Part shown: in pieces, positions 10,116 through 18,690 of the stretch | Layout of the letters: each line of letters begins with the position of its first letter | Position numbering within the stretch: position 1 is the first letter of the stretch | Origin: Paracrocinitomix sp040880585 | GTDB lineage: Bacteria > Bacteroidota > Bacteroidia > Flavobacteriales_D > Crocinitomicaceae | Assembly: GCA_040880585.1 (NCBI GenBank) | Contig: JBBDID010000018.1 | Coordinates: 89,987 to 153,986, forward strand | Direction: 5' to 3' | DNA: 64,000 bases | Notes under the pieces: generated by a model | Databases searched by the model: none | Seen by the model: the letters and a program-made list of their open reading frames with translations, nothing else | Told to the model about the DNA's origin: nothing | Program-made: the position numbers and the translations under genes

Positions 10116-11072
10116 TTAATCTTCACCTAGAATTGTAATTTGATTAGAACCATCCAAATTCATTTCTACAATCTTGTCTTTAACATAAATAGTTTGTGAG
10201 TTAACCAGTTCTTGTTCTGTTAATTGCCAATACATTTTTGTCTTTTCTGCATTTACTGAGGGGGCTGAGTACCTTTTTGCATTACAACTAGACACAATTA
10301 ATGTTGGTTTAGAATCTGTTAATCCGACTTTAAAAATTCCTTTGTCAGATGAAAAATGCAGCTCATTATTGACCCACACCGAGCCGTTTTTTTGCTCAAC
10401 ATTAGATTGAGAATATATGGTAGTACGAACATCTTCAGTAATGTCAAAGTAGTATACTTCGTAATCTACAGCAGCTCCTATTAAAGAATTATTTTGCCAA
10501 GTACTTGTATAACCGACAGAGTTTGTCAATGTATCCAAAGGCAATCCATTTTCTGATATGATAACCGCAACATTACCGGCATTTTTATCCTGATAAATAA
10601 TTTTATCCCCTGCATCATTCCAGTGCGGGTAAAAACACCCGCCATTGAAGGTAAGCTGCGTAAGGCTATCTCCATCAGGTTTAATCTTCCAAATATTTGC
10701 ATCCGGCAATCCCATAACTATCCAATTGTTTTTGCCCCATTCAGGTTTAGAGTAAAGAGTTCCTGAATATATCACTAATTCACTGCTGGTGCTTTTATTG
10801 TAAACAAACAACTCCTTCTGTCCATTTGTATAATTAAATTTTCTGCAAAGTATCTCATCACTGTTTAACGGGTTGGCAAATGGGTACCTGACAGCAGATG
10901 AATCGATAATATATTTATACCCAAATCCATAATTAGACTCAGTAAACGGAGGAATTTCTTCACAGTCAAAATTTGGCTTAGGGTCTTTTCTACAAGAAAA
11001 CAAAACCAAAAAACCAACAAAAAAGTAACGTATATATCTGCTTTTATATTGCAAAATTGAGTTCAATGACAA
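10116..11072 (-). CDS. PD40/TolB-like lipoprotein, second of a tandem pair, no ATG start
   Basis: A lipoprotein of about 318 residues. The lipobox is VLFSC followed by RKDPKPNFD. The body has TolB/PD40-like beta-propeller strands such as WKIKPDGDSLTQLTF and YPHWNDAGDKIIYQD, which suggests a surface or periplasmic propeller of unknown binding function. It lies 4 bp after its paralogue at 11076-12056. The first 115 bp encoding the lipobox and mature N-terminus are almost identical between the two genes, while the rest has diverged strongly. No ATG occurs upstream of the lipobox; candidate starts are TTG at 11072, 11066 or 11054. Expression may depend on translational coupling or be weak. Confidence 0.7.
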   Translation of the reverse strand: MSLNSILQYKSRYIRYFFVGFLVLFSCRKDPKPNFDCEEIPPFTESNYGFGYKYIIDSSAVRYPFANPLNSDEILCRKFNYTNGQKELFVYNKSTSSELVIYSGTLYSKPEWGKNNWIVMGLPDANIWKIKPDGDSLTQLTFNGGCFYPHWNDAGDKIIYQDKNAGNVAVIISENGLPLDTLTNSVGYTSTWQNNSLIGAAVDYEVYYFDITEDVRTTIYSQSNVEQKNGSVWVNNELHFSSDKGIFKVGLTDSKPTLIVSSCNAKRYSAPSVNAEKTKMYWQLTEQELVNSQTIYVKDKIVEMNLDGSNQITILGED

Positions 11073-11075
11073 TTA

Positions 11076-12056
11076 TTATTTCTCCCCTAAAATTGTAACT
11101 TCTCCAGATCCGTCAGTATTCATTAAGACAATTGTATTTGTTTGATATATAGTATCCTCATTCATTAATGTTCTGCTAACTTTGAACCAGATCATTTTGT
11201 TTTTCGTATTATTAACTGAACCCAACAAATACTGTTCTGCGTTACAAGTTGATTTAACTTTTTCAATTTTGGAAAAATTAATGTCGCTTTTGTAAATTCC
11301 ATCAATTTGACTCCATACAATAAATTCGGCGTCTAATCGTAAAACACTTCCCCAGAGTACTTCGTTTGCATCATATTCATATGATTTTAATAACTGATTA
11401 TTATTTGGATTAATCACATCAATCTTGAAATAATGATGAGAAATTAATAAAGAATCATAATCCCATGAATCACTGTTGTAAACATCAAAGCTGATTGTGT
11501 CAAGAGGGATTCCATTTTCCGAATATATAACTGACATTAAGTTTGAACTTATGTTTCTAGCAATAAATTTATTACCACCCTGATTCCAAATGGGGCTATA
11601 GCTTTGATTGTCAAATGTCAATTGAGTTAAACTGTCTCCGCTACTTCTTATTTTCCACACATTTCCGTTTGCTTTTCCAAATATTATCCAATCCTTTATA
11701 CTCCAACGAGGATGGGAGGCAATATCACCTTCATAGACTATTGTTTCTAGCTTTGAATTCAGGTTATATTTAACCATGGAATTAGTGCTGTTTTTTTTAT
11801 CACTTCGATAAAAAATTATTTCATCCGAATTATTCGGGTTGAACTGCGGTAAACCATAGGAAATGTCTTTTATCGTATCGCTAATATATTTATACCCAAA
11901 TCCATAATTAGATTCGGTAAACGGAGGAATTTCTTCACAATCAAAATTTGGCTTGGGGTCTTTTCTACAAGAAAACAAAACCAAAAAACCAACAAAAAGA
12001 CAAATGCTAAAAAGCACCGTCTTTTTGTTGGCGATATTTCTAATAAAAGTACTCAT
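11076..12056 (-). CDS. PD40/TolB-like lipoprotein, first of a tandem pair
   Basis: A lipoprotein of about 326 residues with a long hydrophobic leader and lipobox VLFSC followed by RKDPKPNFD. The mature protein has PD40-like segments (WKIRSSGDSLTQLTF, then SPIWNQGGNKFIA) and ends LMNTDGSGEVTILGEK, matching the end of its neighbour (EMNLDGSNQITILGED). The ATG at 12056 gives a conventional leader; an earlier in-frame start at 12077 adds seven residues. It follows the T9SS subtilase gene by 57 bp on the same strand, so the three genes may be co-transcribed. Function is unknown. Confidence 0.75.
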   Translation of the reverse strand: MSTFIRNIANKKTVLFSICLFVGFLVLFSCRKDPKPNFDCEEIPPFTESNYGFGYKYISDTIKDISYGLPQFNPNNSDEIIFYRSDKKNSTNSMVKYNLNSKLETIVYEGDIASHPRWSIKDWIIFGKANGNVWKIRSSGDSLTQLTFDNQSYSPIWNQGGNKFIARNISSNLMSVIYSENGIPLDTISFDVYNSDSWDYDSLLISHHYFKIDVINPNNNQLLKSYEYDANEVLWGSVLRLDAEFIVWSQIDGIYKSDINFSKIEKVKSTCNAEQYLLGSVNNTKNKMIWFKVSRTLMNEDTIYQTNTIVLMNTDGSGEVTILGEK

Positions 12057-12113
12057 ATTTACCCTGATGAATCTCACCTATAAAAGGTTGCAATTCTTAA
12101 AAAAAATTATGTG

Positions 12114-15100
12114 CTAATTCTTAACGAATTTTTGTGTATTTATATTTGCTCCATTTGCTACGGTGCACATGTACGTCCCGGAGGAAAGGTTATTCAGATT
12201 AATTGCTATTTGATTTTCACCCGCCGGCAAATCCCCTAAATCTTGTCTGACAATTTCTCTGCCCGTTAAATCATGAATAGTTAAGATGGTTTGCTCACTT
12301 TCAATTACATCAATACTAACAGTTATCATGTTGTCGGCAGGGTTGGGATAAAGCACCATAACATCCTTTAACTCTTCATCCATGCTTGTTAAATTTGTAT
12401 TCTCCACATACAGGGAAAACGTATATTTCATATCAAAGGGACTACCGGAAAGCCATTTATTGATCGTTTGGCCGTTTAAACTGGTTTTAATAAACCATGA
12501 AAAGGTCATAGCTGAGACCACCGCTGCATTAGACCCAATAGTAATATATGGAACAATTTGCATCCATGGTTCACCGGTAATAGGATTGGCAGCACTGGTT
12601 CCTCTGTAAGTTGAAGCTTCCAGCGTCCACCAATCAAGGATTATATCAGAGGTGGGTAGCACTTCAACGTATGTCCAGTTCAGTTGGTATCTGTCGGCAA
12701 TATAATTTCCTGCTGCAATACCATTTACATTGTTGGCAAGGATTACATTTTGGTCTAATACCGCCGTTGAAGTAAAAGGCACTTCCTGCGAGTGATAAAC
12801 ATAATATTTAGGGAATTCGATCGGTGCAATTGTTTGATAGGCATTCAGTAATCCCCAACCATTAAACTCATCATATCCTGCTACACCTTTATCGAGAGCT
12901 CCATTTTCAATAAAATATTCAATATCTTCAGTAGCAAGGTTGTTGGGCGCACCATTTACTACATTGTGATTGCTGTATAGTAAAGCAGATACGCCGGCTA
13001 CATGAGGTGCCCCTGCAGAAGAGCCGTTAAAACATTCGTAATTAGTTGCTACAACCGAACAAGAATCACCCAAGCCAAAAGGCTCATTAGGGTTAATAGG
13101 TGCAACTACAATATCTGTGACACCCGGGGCAATAACATCTACCTCACCTCCAAAATTAGAAGACCACTCAATATCGAACCAATTGTCGCCATTATCTTGA
13201 TCTTCGTCTTTATATTCACCGTCAAAACCACTTGCGCCAATGTTTAATACAGATTCATCTGACACACAAGCCGGGTGTACTAAGTCATCTACACCATCAT
13301 TTCCACGGGAAGCAACTACCACGCAATGATTACGCCAGGCGGTTAATACTGCTGATTCGAGTAAATCATTTACCGGCCCGCCCCAACTATGGTTTTGAAT
13401 GTGAAGTCCGTAACCATAGCTAGAACCCATAAATTGAATCCACACAGCGCCTTCAACTATTGCTTCAGCTGCTGTTGCAACGCCTACAAAATCATCATTA
13501 TTTCCAAAATCATCTTCTCCAAAAATTCCTAAAGAAAATAACTGAACCCCGGTATTTCCCTGACCATCAACATCCCCACCGGCAATACCCGCTACACCAA
13601 TACCATTATTTCTTAGTCCGCCAATTATCCCGGCACAAGCAGTACCGTGACTGTTTGCGGGGTTTGTAACTGTAGATGCCGCAACGTTATCGTAGAAATC
13701 CCATCCACCTACAATTTTTGAACCGGCAAAGGTGCCATCACCAAAATCCTCATGTCCCCAAAAAATAGGAGTATCATATACTCCAACTTTTGTATGTGCT
13801 TGTCCAACTTCAATATCCCAAGCAGGGTCTACATTAATATGTGCATTTGTATACGGAGAGGTTTGAATCAGGCTTTCAGATTCAGTGGTAATATAAAAAT
13901 CGTTCGGCACATTGTGAGGTTGGACTAACCAATTCTTTTGTGAATACCAAATATCAGGGTACATAGGGTCAAGTTGACTCTCAATTAAATCAAGATCGTC
14001 TCCGTCATTAAAGTAAACACTTAATGTTGCCCAAAAGGGATCAATTTTAATGGTATCATCCAATCTTGTAATTGAACAAGAATCAGCTGTTGTCATTTTT
14101 CTAAAAATCTTAAAAGTTCTGAGTTTGGCGCATTCAAAACCTGTATGCTCAGACATTAGGCCAATAACAGAAGGCTTTACAAAGTCAGACAATATACCTG
14201 ATGTAAATTTAGTATCATCAATTGCTGAATGAATGACGGCGTCTTTATCAAAACGAATCAACAACTCGTTCTTGGAGTGTTCCTGCCCGGTTGAATTATC
14301 TGTGACCGATACTATTTCCTTATTTACTATTTTATTTTTGACGGTTGTAATTGCCTGATTCCCTCCCGAATTTGTTCTGCCAATCGAAAAGATATCATCA
14401 TTAGAGGTTAATATGCGCTGTGAAATACCTGAACTTTGATTGTCTCCCAAATGAGTAAATTCAGTAAAAATTTTGCCATTAGGTTTTATTAAACGGGTGA
14501 TTAAATGACTGATACCATTTTCCGATACCTCACCTGTAACAACAATCAAATTATTCATACCAATGGTAATATCATTTCCTTTTGCCGTTTGACTGGGGTC
14601 TAAACAAATTTTGTCATTTCTCCATCCTTGCGCACCGGTTAAACCCTCATATTGAATTGTGACAAAATCTTTCCCGGCCATATTATTAGTTACGTATCCC
14701 GTAATGTAAATTGATCCGGCGTTTTCAACGATTCCAAAACCCTCATCTGTATCACCCATCCCATCTATATAATTTACCCAAAGTACATTTAAAGAATTAT
14801 CTAATGCCAGTGTTTTGATGTTCTTATTGCCGGCAGATTCACTTGTGCCAATAATGTAAATGTTGTTATTGTTGTCAATCGTTAATTCATGAGGATAATC
14901 ATAACCGTTTCCGGCTGTCTGATGTCTTTCAGTTGCTAATACATTACCATTTGAATCATATTTTCTAGTAACAAAATCAGAATTGGAAAAGCTATTAGCA
15001 CTTGTACCAAGCACTAAAAGATCCCCATTATTATCTACGGTTAAATCACTGGCTATCTCAACTTTGTTGTTGAAATCGTATACTCTGACCCACTGTTGAT

Positions 15101-15650
15101 TACCATTTGAATCATATTTTAATGTAACCAAGTCTGACATTGTTACACCTCCTTCACTGGTTCCGGTAACATATACATCTCCATTGGCATCAATATCAAT
15201 AGCTGTCGGCAGGTCATCACCATTATGTGAGCCATTATACAATTGTTGCCATAGTAAAGTCCCGGATTGGCTGTATTTTGCGGTAAAATAGTCTCTGTTA
15301 AATCCATTGTGGTGTACACCTGTAACGTAGATATTTCCAGAGGCATCAATGACAAGATCAGTACCCCAATCATCTTCTGTTGTTGAACTTGGACAGATTT
15401 GCTGCCAAACAACGTTTCCATTTGGATGGACACAAGTCAGAAAAATATCCGAGTTATTTCCGTTGGTATGATTCCCAATGTAAACGAGGTTTCCATTTGG
15501 ATCTAAAGCACAGGCAATTTCATTATGCCCGTTTGTAGGGTTTCCATTGGTTAAACTCCAGACTTCATTAACATAAGGCATTTGAGCATGTGCAGAAGAA
15601 AATGAAATGCAGATAACCAGAATTTTCAATAATTTTTTGTTTGTTTTCAT
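12114..15650 (-). CDS. T9SS-secreted subtilisin-like (S8) protease with SBBP beta-propeller repeats
   Basis: A large secreted protein of 1178 residues. After a signal peptide (CISFSSAHA), residues about 35-430 hold SBBP-type repeats, each with a segment such as DASGNIYVTGVHHNG. A subtilase domain follows: Asp in VGVYDTPIFWGHEDF (about 623), His in NSHGTACAGIIGG (about 667) and Ser in NGSSAGAPHVAGV (about 877), so the catalytic triad is complete. The last 75 residues are a T9SS type A sorting domain (VMVLYPNPADNMITV through SSGTYMCTV), which directs export through the outer membrane. The two lipoprotein genes downstream on the same strand may be accessory. Upstream lies a palindrome-rich spacer. 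Confidence 0.93.
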   Translation of the reverse strand: MKTNKKLLKILVICISFSSAHAQMPYVNEVWSLTNGNPTNGHNEIACALDPNGNLVYIGNHTNGNNSDIFLTCVHPNGNVVWQQICPSSTTEDDWGTDLVIDASGNIYVTGVHHNGFNRDYFTAKYSQSGTLLWQQLYNGSHNGDDLPTAIDIDANGDVYVTGTSEGGVTMSDLVTLKYDSNGNQQWVRVYDFNNKVEIASDLTVDNNGDLLVLGTSANSFSNSDFVTRKYDSNGNVLATERHQTAGNGYDYPHELTIDNNNNIYIIGTSESAGNKNIKTLALDNSLNVLWVNYIDGMGDTDEGFGIVENAGSIYITGYVTNNMAGKDFVTIQYEGLTGAQGWRNDKICLDPSQTAKGNDITIGMNNLIVVTGEVSENGISHLITRLIKPNGKIFTEFTHLGDNQSSGISQRILTSNDDIFSIGRTNSGGNQAITTVKNKIVNKEIVSVTDNSTGQEHSKNELLIRFDKDAVIHSAIDDTKFTSGILSDFVKPSVIGLMSEHTGFECAKLRTFKIFRKMTTADSCSITRLDDTIKIDPFWATLSVYFNDGDDLDLIESQLDPMYPDIWYSQKNWLVQPHNVPNDFYITTESESLIQTSPYTNAHINVDPAWDIEVGQAHTKVGVYDTPIFWGHEDFGDGTFAGSKIVGGWDFYDNVAASTVTNPANSHGTACAGIIGGLRNNGIGVAGIAGGDVDGQGNTGVQLFSLGIFGEDDFGNNDDFVGVATAAEAIVEGAVWIQFMGSSYGYGLHIQNHSWGGPVNDLLESAVLTAWRNHCVVVASRGNDGVDDLVHPACVSDESVLNIGASGFDGEYKDEDQDNGDNWFDIEWSSNFGGEVDVIAPGVTDIVVAPINPNEPFGLGDSCSVVATNYECFNGSSAGAPHVAGVSALLYSNHNVVNGAPNNLATEDIEYFIENGALDKGVAGYDEFNGWGLLNAYQTIAPIEFPKYYVYHSQEVPFTSTAVLDQNVILANNVNGIAAGNYIADRYQLNWTYVEVLPTSDIILDWWTLEASTYRGTSAANPITGEPWMQIVPYITIGSNAAVVSAMTFSWFIKTSLNGQTINKWLSGSPFDMKYTFSLYVENTNLTSMDEELKDVMVLYPNPADNMITVSIDVIESEQTILTIHDLTGREIVRQDLGDLPAGENQIAINLNNLSSGTYMCTVANGANINTQKFVKN

Positions 15651-15752
15651 AGTAACGAATTTAGGTTATTAATTATAAGAATCCTCGAGATCCTGCCCCG
15701 GGGTACTTCTTTATTTCGTTCCACAAAAATGGGGGTGGAACATCATAAATCA

Positions 15753-15860
15753 GTCGGGAGGTACTGGTATACCCTTAGACCAAATAAACAAAGTCCACCC
15801 CGTTAGGGGTGCTTTGCTTATAATTTTTGGTCTAATGAGATAATTACCAGTTTTCCCGAC
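15753..15860. repeat. 108-bp nested palindromic element
   Basis: Three sets of inverted arms nest around one centre. The outer arms are GTCGGGAGGTACTGGTA (15753-15769) and TACCAGTTTTCCCGAC (15845-15860). The middle arms are TTAGACCAAA (15775-15784) and TTTGGTCTAA (15826-15835), a perfect pair. The inner arms are CAAAG-tc-CACCCC (15789-15801) and GGGGTG-CTTTG (15806-15816). The design suggests a MITE/REP-like mobile element or a structured RNA; there is no transposase nearby. Confidence 0.6.
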
Positions 15861-16044
15861 AAAAACTATAGCATCACACTACAATTTCATATTTTTTCAA
15901 TCAATTCATATATTTTATATCTTTTCAGTCTTACCCAAACATAGGAAATTTAATTTACAAAGTCTTTGGTTTTCTGGTAATTTATTAACCGGAATTTTCG
16001 TAGCATTACTGGAATACTGTATTAAACGTAGTGTAGGGGCTAAA

Positions 16045-16088
16045 ACAAGTGTAATGCAAACTGACGCAGGAATTTGCATTACACTTGT
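16045..16088. repeat. Perfect 16-bp inverted repeat, 12-base loop
   Basis: ACAAGTGTAATGCAAA (16045-16060) and its exact complement TTTGCATTACACTTGT (16073-16088) flank a 12-base loop. No T-tract follows, so it does not look like a simple terminator. Confidence 0.6.
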
Positions 16089-16110
16089 GTGTGCTGGCGT
16101 GTGGTTGGGT

Positions 16111-16140
16111 TTGCTATTTAGCGTAACCAAACTAATTTTG
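16111..16140 (+). promoter_or_regulatory. Consensus Bacteroidota promoter for the VWA gene
   Basis: TTG at 16111-16113, a 19-base spacer, then TAATTTTG at 16133-16140. This fits the TTG-N19-TAnnTTTG housekeeping consensus of Bacteroidota. A transcript would start near 16146 and have a leader of about 65 bases before the GTG at 16213. Confidence 0.62.
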
Positions 16141-16212
16141 CGCGGACAAAGTGTGGACGGAAAATTAGTGCAGACATGATACTAGATTATAATCGCCAAA
16201 AGAGACAAACCT

Positions 16213-17577
16213 GTGAGTTTACCGAAAAAGTCTATTTTTGCTCATAATTATAACCTTATGTTTAACTCCCTTCCGGAAACATTTCGAGAACATGGTTTAA
16301 AAGCAGATGTCAGAACCTTGCTTTTATTGCGAAAAGCCATGAATAAAGGCCTGGTAAGAACCTTGGGGGATATCTACAATGTGCTAAAAGGAATTGTAGT
16401 AAAAAGTCCTACTGATATCGGTCCGTTCACAAAGGCATTTTATGAGTATTTTCTTGAGCTGCCTATTCTGCCCGGGCAAACCTTAGAAGAAGCCATTCTC
16501 AGATCAGAGACTTTCAAACAGTGGAAAGAAGAATTCTTCTATGGAAATGATGAAGAGTATACGGAAGAAACGCTCATTAACACCTTTTTAGATCAGGTTC
16601 ACTTAAGCAGTTACGACATTAAATCCATAATTTTAGGTAAAGACATTTTAGAAAATGATGATCCCAATATGGAAGATGAAGGGCAGGAAGGTTTAGATGG
16701 TGAAGACAATATCCTGGATAAAATGGCGGATTATTCAGATCTGTCGCTGGAAGAGTTGCTTGAACGGATGGAAAAAGTGCGTGAGCAACAAAAAAGCAAG
16801 CATCAGGGGGGTAGTCATTGGATTGGTACCGGCGGAATTTCTCCTTACGGTCACAGTGGCGCTGCAAAAGGCGGAATAAGAGTTGGCGGGCAGGGCGGAG
16901 GCAAAATGGCCCGTAAAGTTATGGGTGATAAAAACTACTTTCCGGTAGATAGAGACGCTTTGCTCAATGATAACAACGTGGATGCCGCTTTGGCCTCTAT
17001 TAAAGGAGTGATTGAAGAAAGCGCTACTGAAAGATTAGATATTCCAAAAACTATAAAATTTGGCTTAAAAAGAGGTGGATTATTCATTCCTGAATTGTCC
17101 GGTGAGAAAAATGAAGAGCTCAAAGTCATTGTTTTGATTGATAATGGCGGGTACTCTATGGTCCCTTACATCAGAAGCGTGCAGCACCTCTTTAAAAAAA
17201 TGAAAACGCGTTTTGCACATGATTTAGAAGTTTTTTATTTCCACAATACAATATACAATCACGTATTTACCGACGAACGCAGAACAAAAACAATATCAAT
17301 TGATGCACTTTTAAGCCGTAACAAAAACTATCGGGTCTTTTTGATTGGTGATGCTGCCATGGCGCCTTATGAACTCAACCGAACCAGTATAAACGCTTTA
17401 GAAGCAATAGCAGATAAATTCAAAAAATGTGTTTGGTTGAATCCTGAACCTGTAGAATACTGGCCACATACTTATACTATACAAGTTATGAAACAATTTT
17501 TTGAAATGTTTCCCTTAACTCCTGCCGGAATTGAAAAAGCGGTAAAGTCAATGAATGTTAAAAATATAGCAGGTTGA
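16213..17577 (+). CDS. CoxE-like VWA domain protein, MoxR partner
   Basis: A cytoplasmic protein of 454 residues. The N-terminal half is helical and acidic (LPETFREHGLKADVRTLLLL is a typical opening for CoxE-like proteins). A glycine-rich linker follows (about residues 200-235). The C-terminal VWA domain has VLIDNGGYSM in place of the classical DxSxS metal site, and an Asp in FLIGDAAMAPYEL. Family knowledge says these proteins work with MoxR ATPases; the MoxR gene at 9078-9980 is the likely partner although 6 kb of minus-strand genes now intervene. The start is GTG at 16213; an ATG at 16258 is an alternative. It appears to have its own promoter. Confidence 0.85.
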   Translation: MSLPKKSIFAHNYNLMFNSLPETFREHGLKADVRTLLLLRKAMNKGLVRTLGDIYNVLKGIVVKSPTDIGPFTKAFYEYFLELPILPGQTLEEAILRSETFKQWKEEFFYGNDEEYTEETLINTFLDQVHLSSYDIKSIILGKDILENDDPNMEDEGQEGLDGEDNILDKMADYSDLSLEELLERMEKVREQQKSKHQGGSHWIGTGGISPYGHSGAAKGGIRVGGQGGGKMARKVMGDKNYFPVDRDALLNDNNVDAALASIKGVIEESATERLDIPKTIKFGLKRGGLFIPELSGEKNEELKVIVLIDNGGYSMVPYIRSVQHLFKKMKTRFAHDLEVFYFHNTIYNHVFTDERRTKTISIDALLSRNKNYRVFLIGDAAMAPYELNRTSINALEAIADKFKKCVWLNPEPVEYWPHTYTIQVMKQFFEMFPLTPAGIEKAVKSMNVKNIAG

Positions 17578-17749
17578 GAGGAGAATAAGCTTCACTACTA
17601 TATGATAATCTCCCACGGTATTGATTGGGTCAGGGTAATAAAGACGTTCCTGCGTCAATCTTTACTATTAGTTTTATGGCGAACAAGGGGTGGAGTATGC
17701 ATTGTGGTTTTCGTGTAGCAACTGATTTTATTTTTTAATCTTAATGCAA

Positions 17750-18347
17750 CTTACTTCCTTACTTGTTCAGCGTTTTTTTTTGAATATCGATTAGCGAATG
17801 TTGAAGTTTTACTTCGTAATTCGGTGTTCGTTATTCCTTTATTTATTTCTTTTTTGAATATCGAATATCGATCAACGAANNNNNNNNNNNNNNNNNNNNN
17901 NNNNNNNNNNNNNNNNNNNNNNNNNNNNNNNNNNNNNNNNNNNNNNNNNNNNNNNNNNNNNNNNNNNNNNNNNNNNNNNCTTTGTTTATTTCTTTTTTGA
18001 ATATCGAATATCGATCAACGAATGCTGAATGTTGCAGTTACTTCGTAATTCGCCAATCGACATTCCTTGTTCGTTATTCCTTTGTTTATTTCTTTTTTGA
18101 ATATCGAATATCGATCAACGAATGCTGAATGTTGCAGTTACTTCGTAATTCGCCAATCGACATTCCTTGTTCGTTATTCCTTTGTTTATTTCTTTTTTGA
18201 ATATCGAATATCGATCAACGAATGCTGAATGTTGCAGTTACTTCGTAATTCGCCAATCGACATTCCTTGTTCGTTATTCCTTTGTTTATTTCTTTTTTGA
18301 ATATCGAATATCGATCAACGAATGCTGAATGTTGAAGTTTTACTTCG
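17750..18347. repeat. Tandem array with 100-bp period, interrupted by an assembly gap
   Basis: Three identical full units lie at 17981-18080, 18081-18180 and 18181-18280, followed by a partial unit to about 18347. Diverged copies lie on the left at about 17770-17879. Each unit begins TTTGTTTATTTCTTTTTT, holds the overlapping short repeat GAATATCGAATATCGAT and ends TTCGTTATTCC. There are no variable spacers, so it is a minisatellite and not a CRISPR. The unit is not an open coding repeat. The surrounding 17578-18690 holds no gene that I can support. Confidence 0.9.
17880..17979. other. Assembly gap (100 N)
   Basis: Exactly 100 ambiguous bases lie inside the 100-bp tandem array. The last base before the gap is unit position 42 and the first base after it is unit position 100. 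If the array stays in register, the true missing length is 57 bases plus a multiple of 100. Confidence 0.97.
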
Positions 18348-18506
18348 TGATGCACAACCCCATCCACCCATATTTTCACTATCAGACGTCCTGTTTTTAA
18401 CAAACTGCACTTCCTGTTTAATAAATTAACTTTTATAACACATTGTGAACCAATAAATTTCATTTATTCACCTCATTTTGTATTAGGTATCTTCAGAGAT
18501 AAATAT

Positions 18507-18514
18507 TATCTTTG
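18507..18514 (+). promoter_or_regulatory. Putative -7 box upstream of the cold-shock-domain gene
   Basis: TATCTTTG fits TAnnTTTG. The -33 position is only a weak TTA 21 bases upstream. If used, the transcript has a leader of about 170 bases, a length often seen for cold-shock mRNAs. Confidence 0.35.
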
Positions 18515-18690
18515 TGGCGTTCATAAGCCTTTGTATACGGCAGAATAATAATTATTGCGATCACTAGGTCGATCTTGAGTAAAGTCATTCTAGCAAATTG
18601 CCTTTTCAATTTAAAATTTAGTAAAGCAATGATTACAAATCTGTTAATCGAGCTTATTTGAATTTATTATTTAACATATTTTAATCATTA

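Larger units (their letters stand above)
15651..16212. other. Repeat-rich intergenic spacer between the subtilase and VWA genes
   Basis: A 562-bp spacer with no convincing gene. It holds a 7-bp hairpin (GTTCCAC at 15718, GTGGAAC at 15735), a 108-bp triple-nested palindrome (15753-15860), a perfect 16-bp inverted repeat (16045-16088) and a consensus promoter reading into the VWA gene (16111-16140). Confidence 0.7.

Noticed and set aside
13002..13669. Several 60-80-aa plus-strand ORFs in the subtilase gene
   Set aside because: They lie opposite the catalytic domain of a clearly functional protease and lack any recognisable pattern.
15915..16130. 71-aa minus-strand ORF in the repeat-rich spacer
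   Set aside because: It covers both arms of the perfect hairpin and has no protein-like pattern.
17981..18347. Regular repeats that might be a CRISPR array
   Set aside because: The units are contiguous and identical over all 100 bases; there are no unique spacers and no cas genes.
18215..18463. 82-aa minus-strand ORF
   Set aside because: It runs through the minisatellite and shows only repeat-derived residues; no plausible domain or start context.
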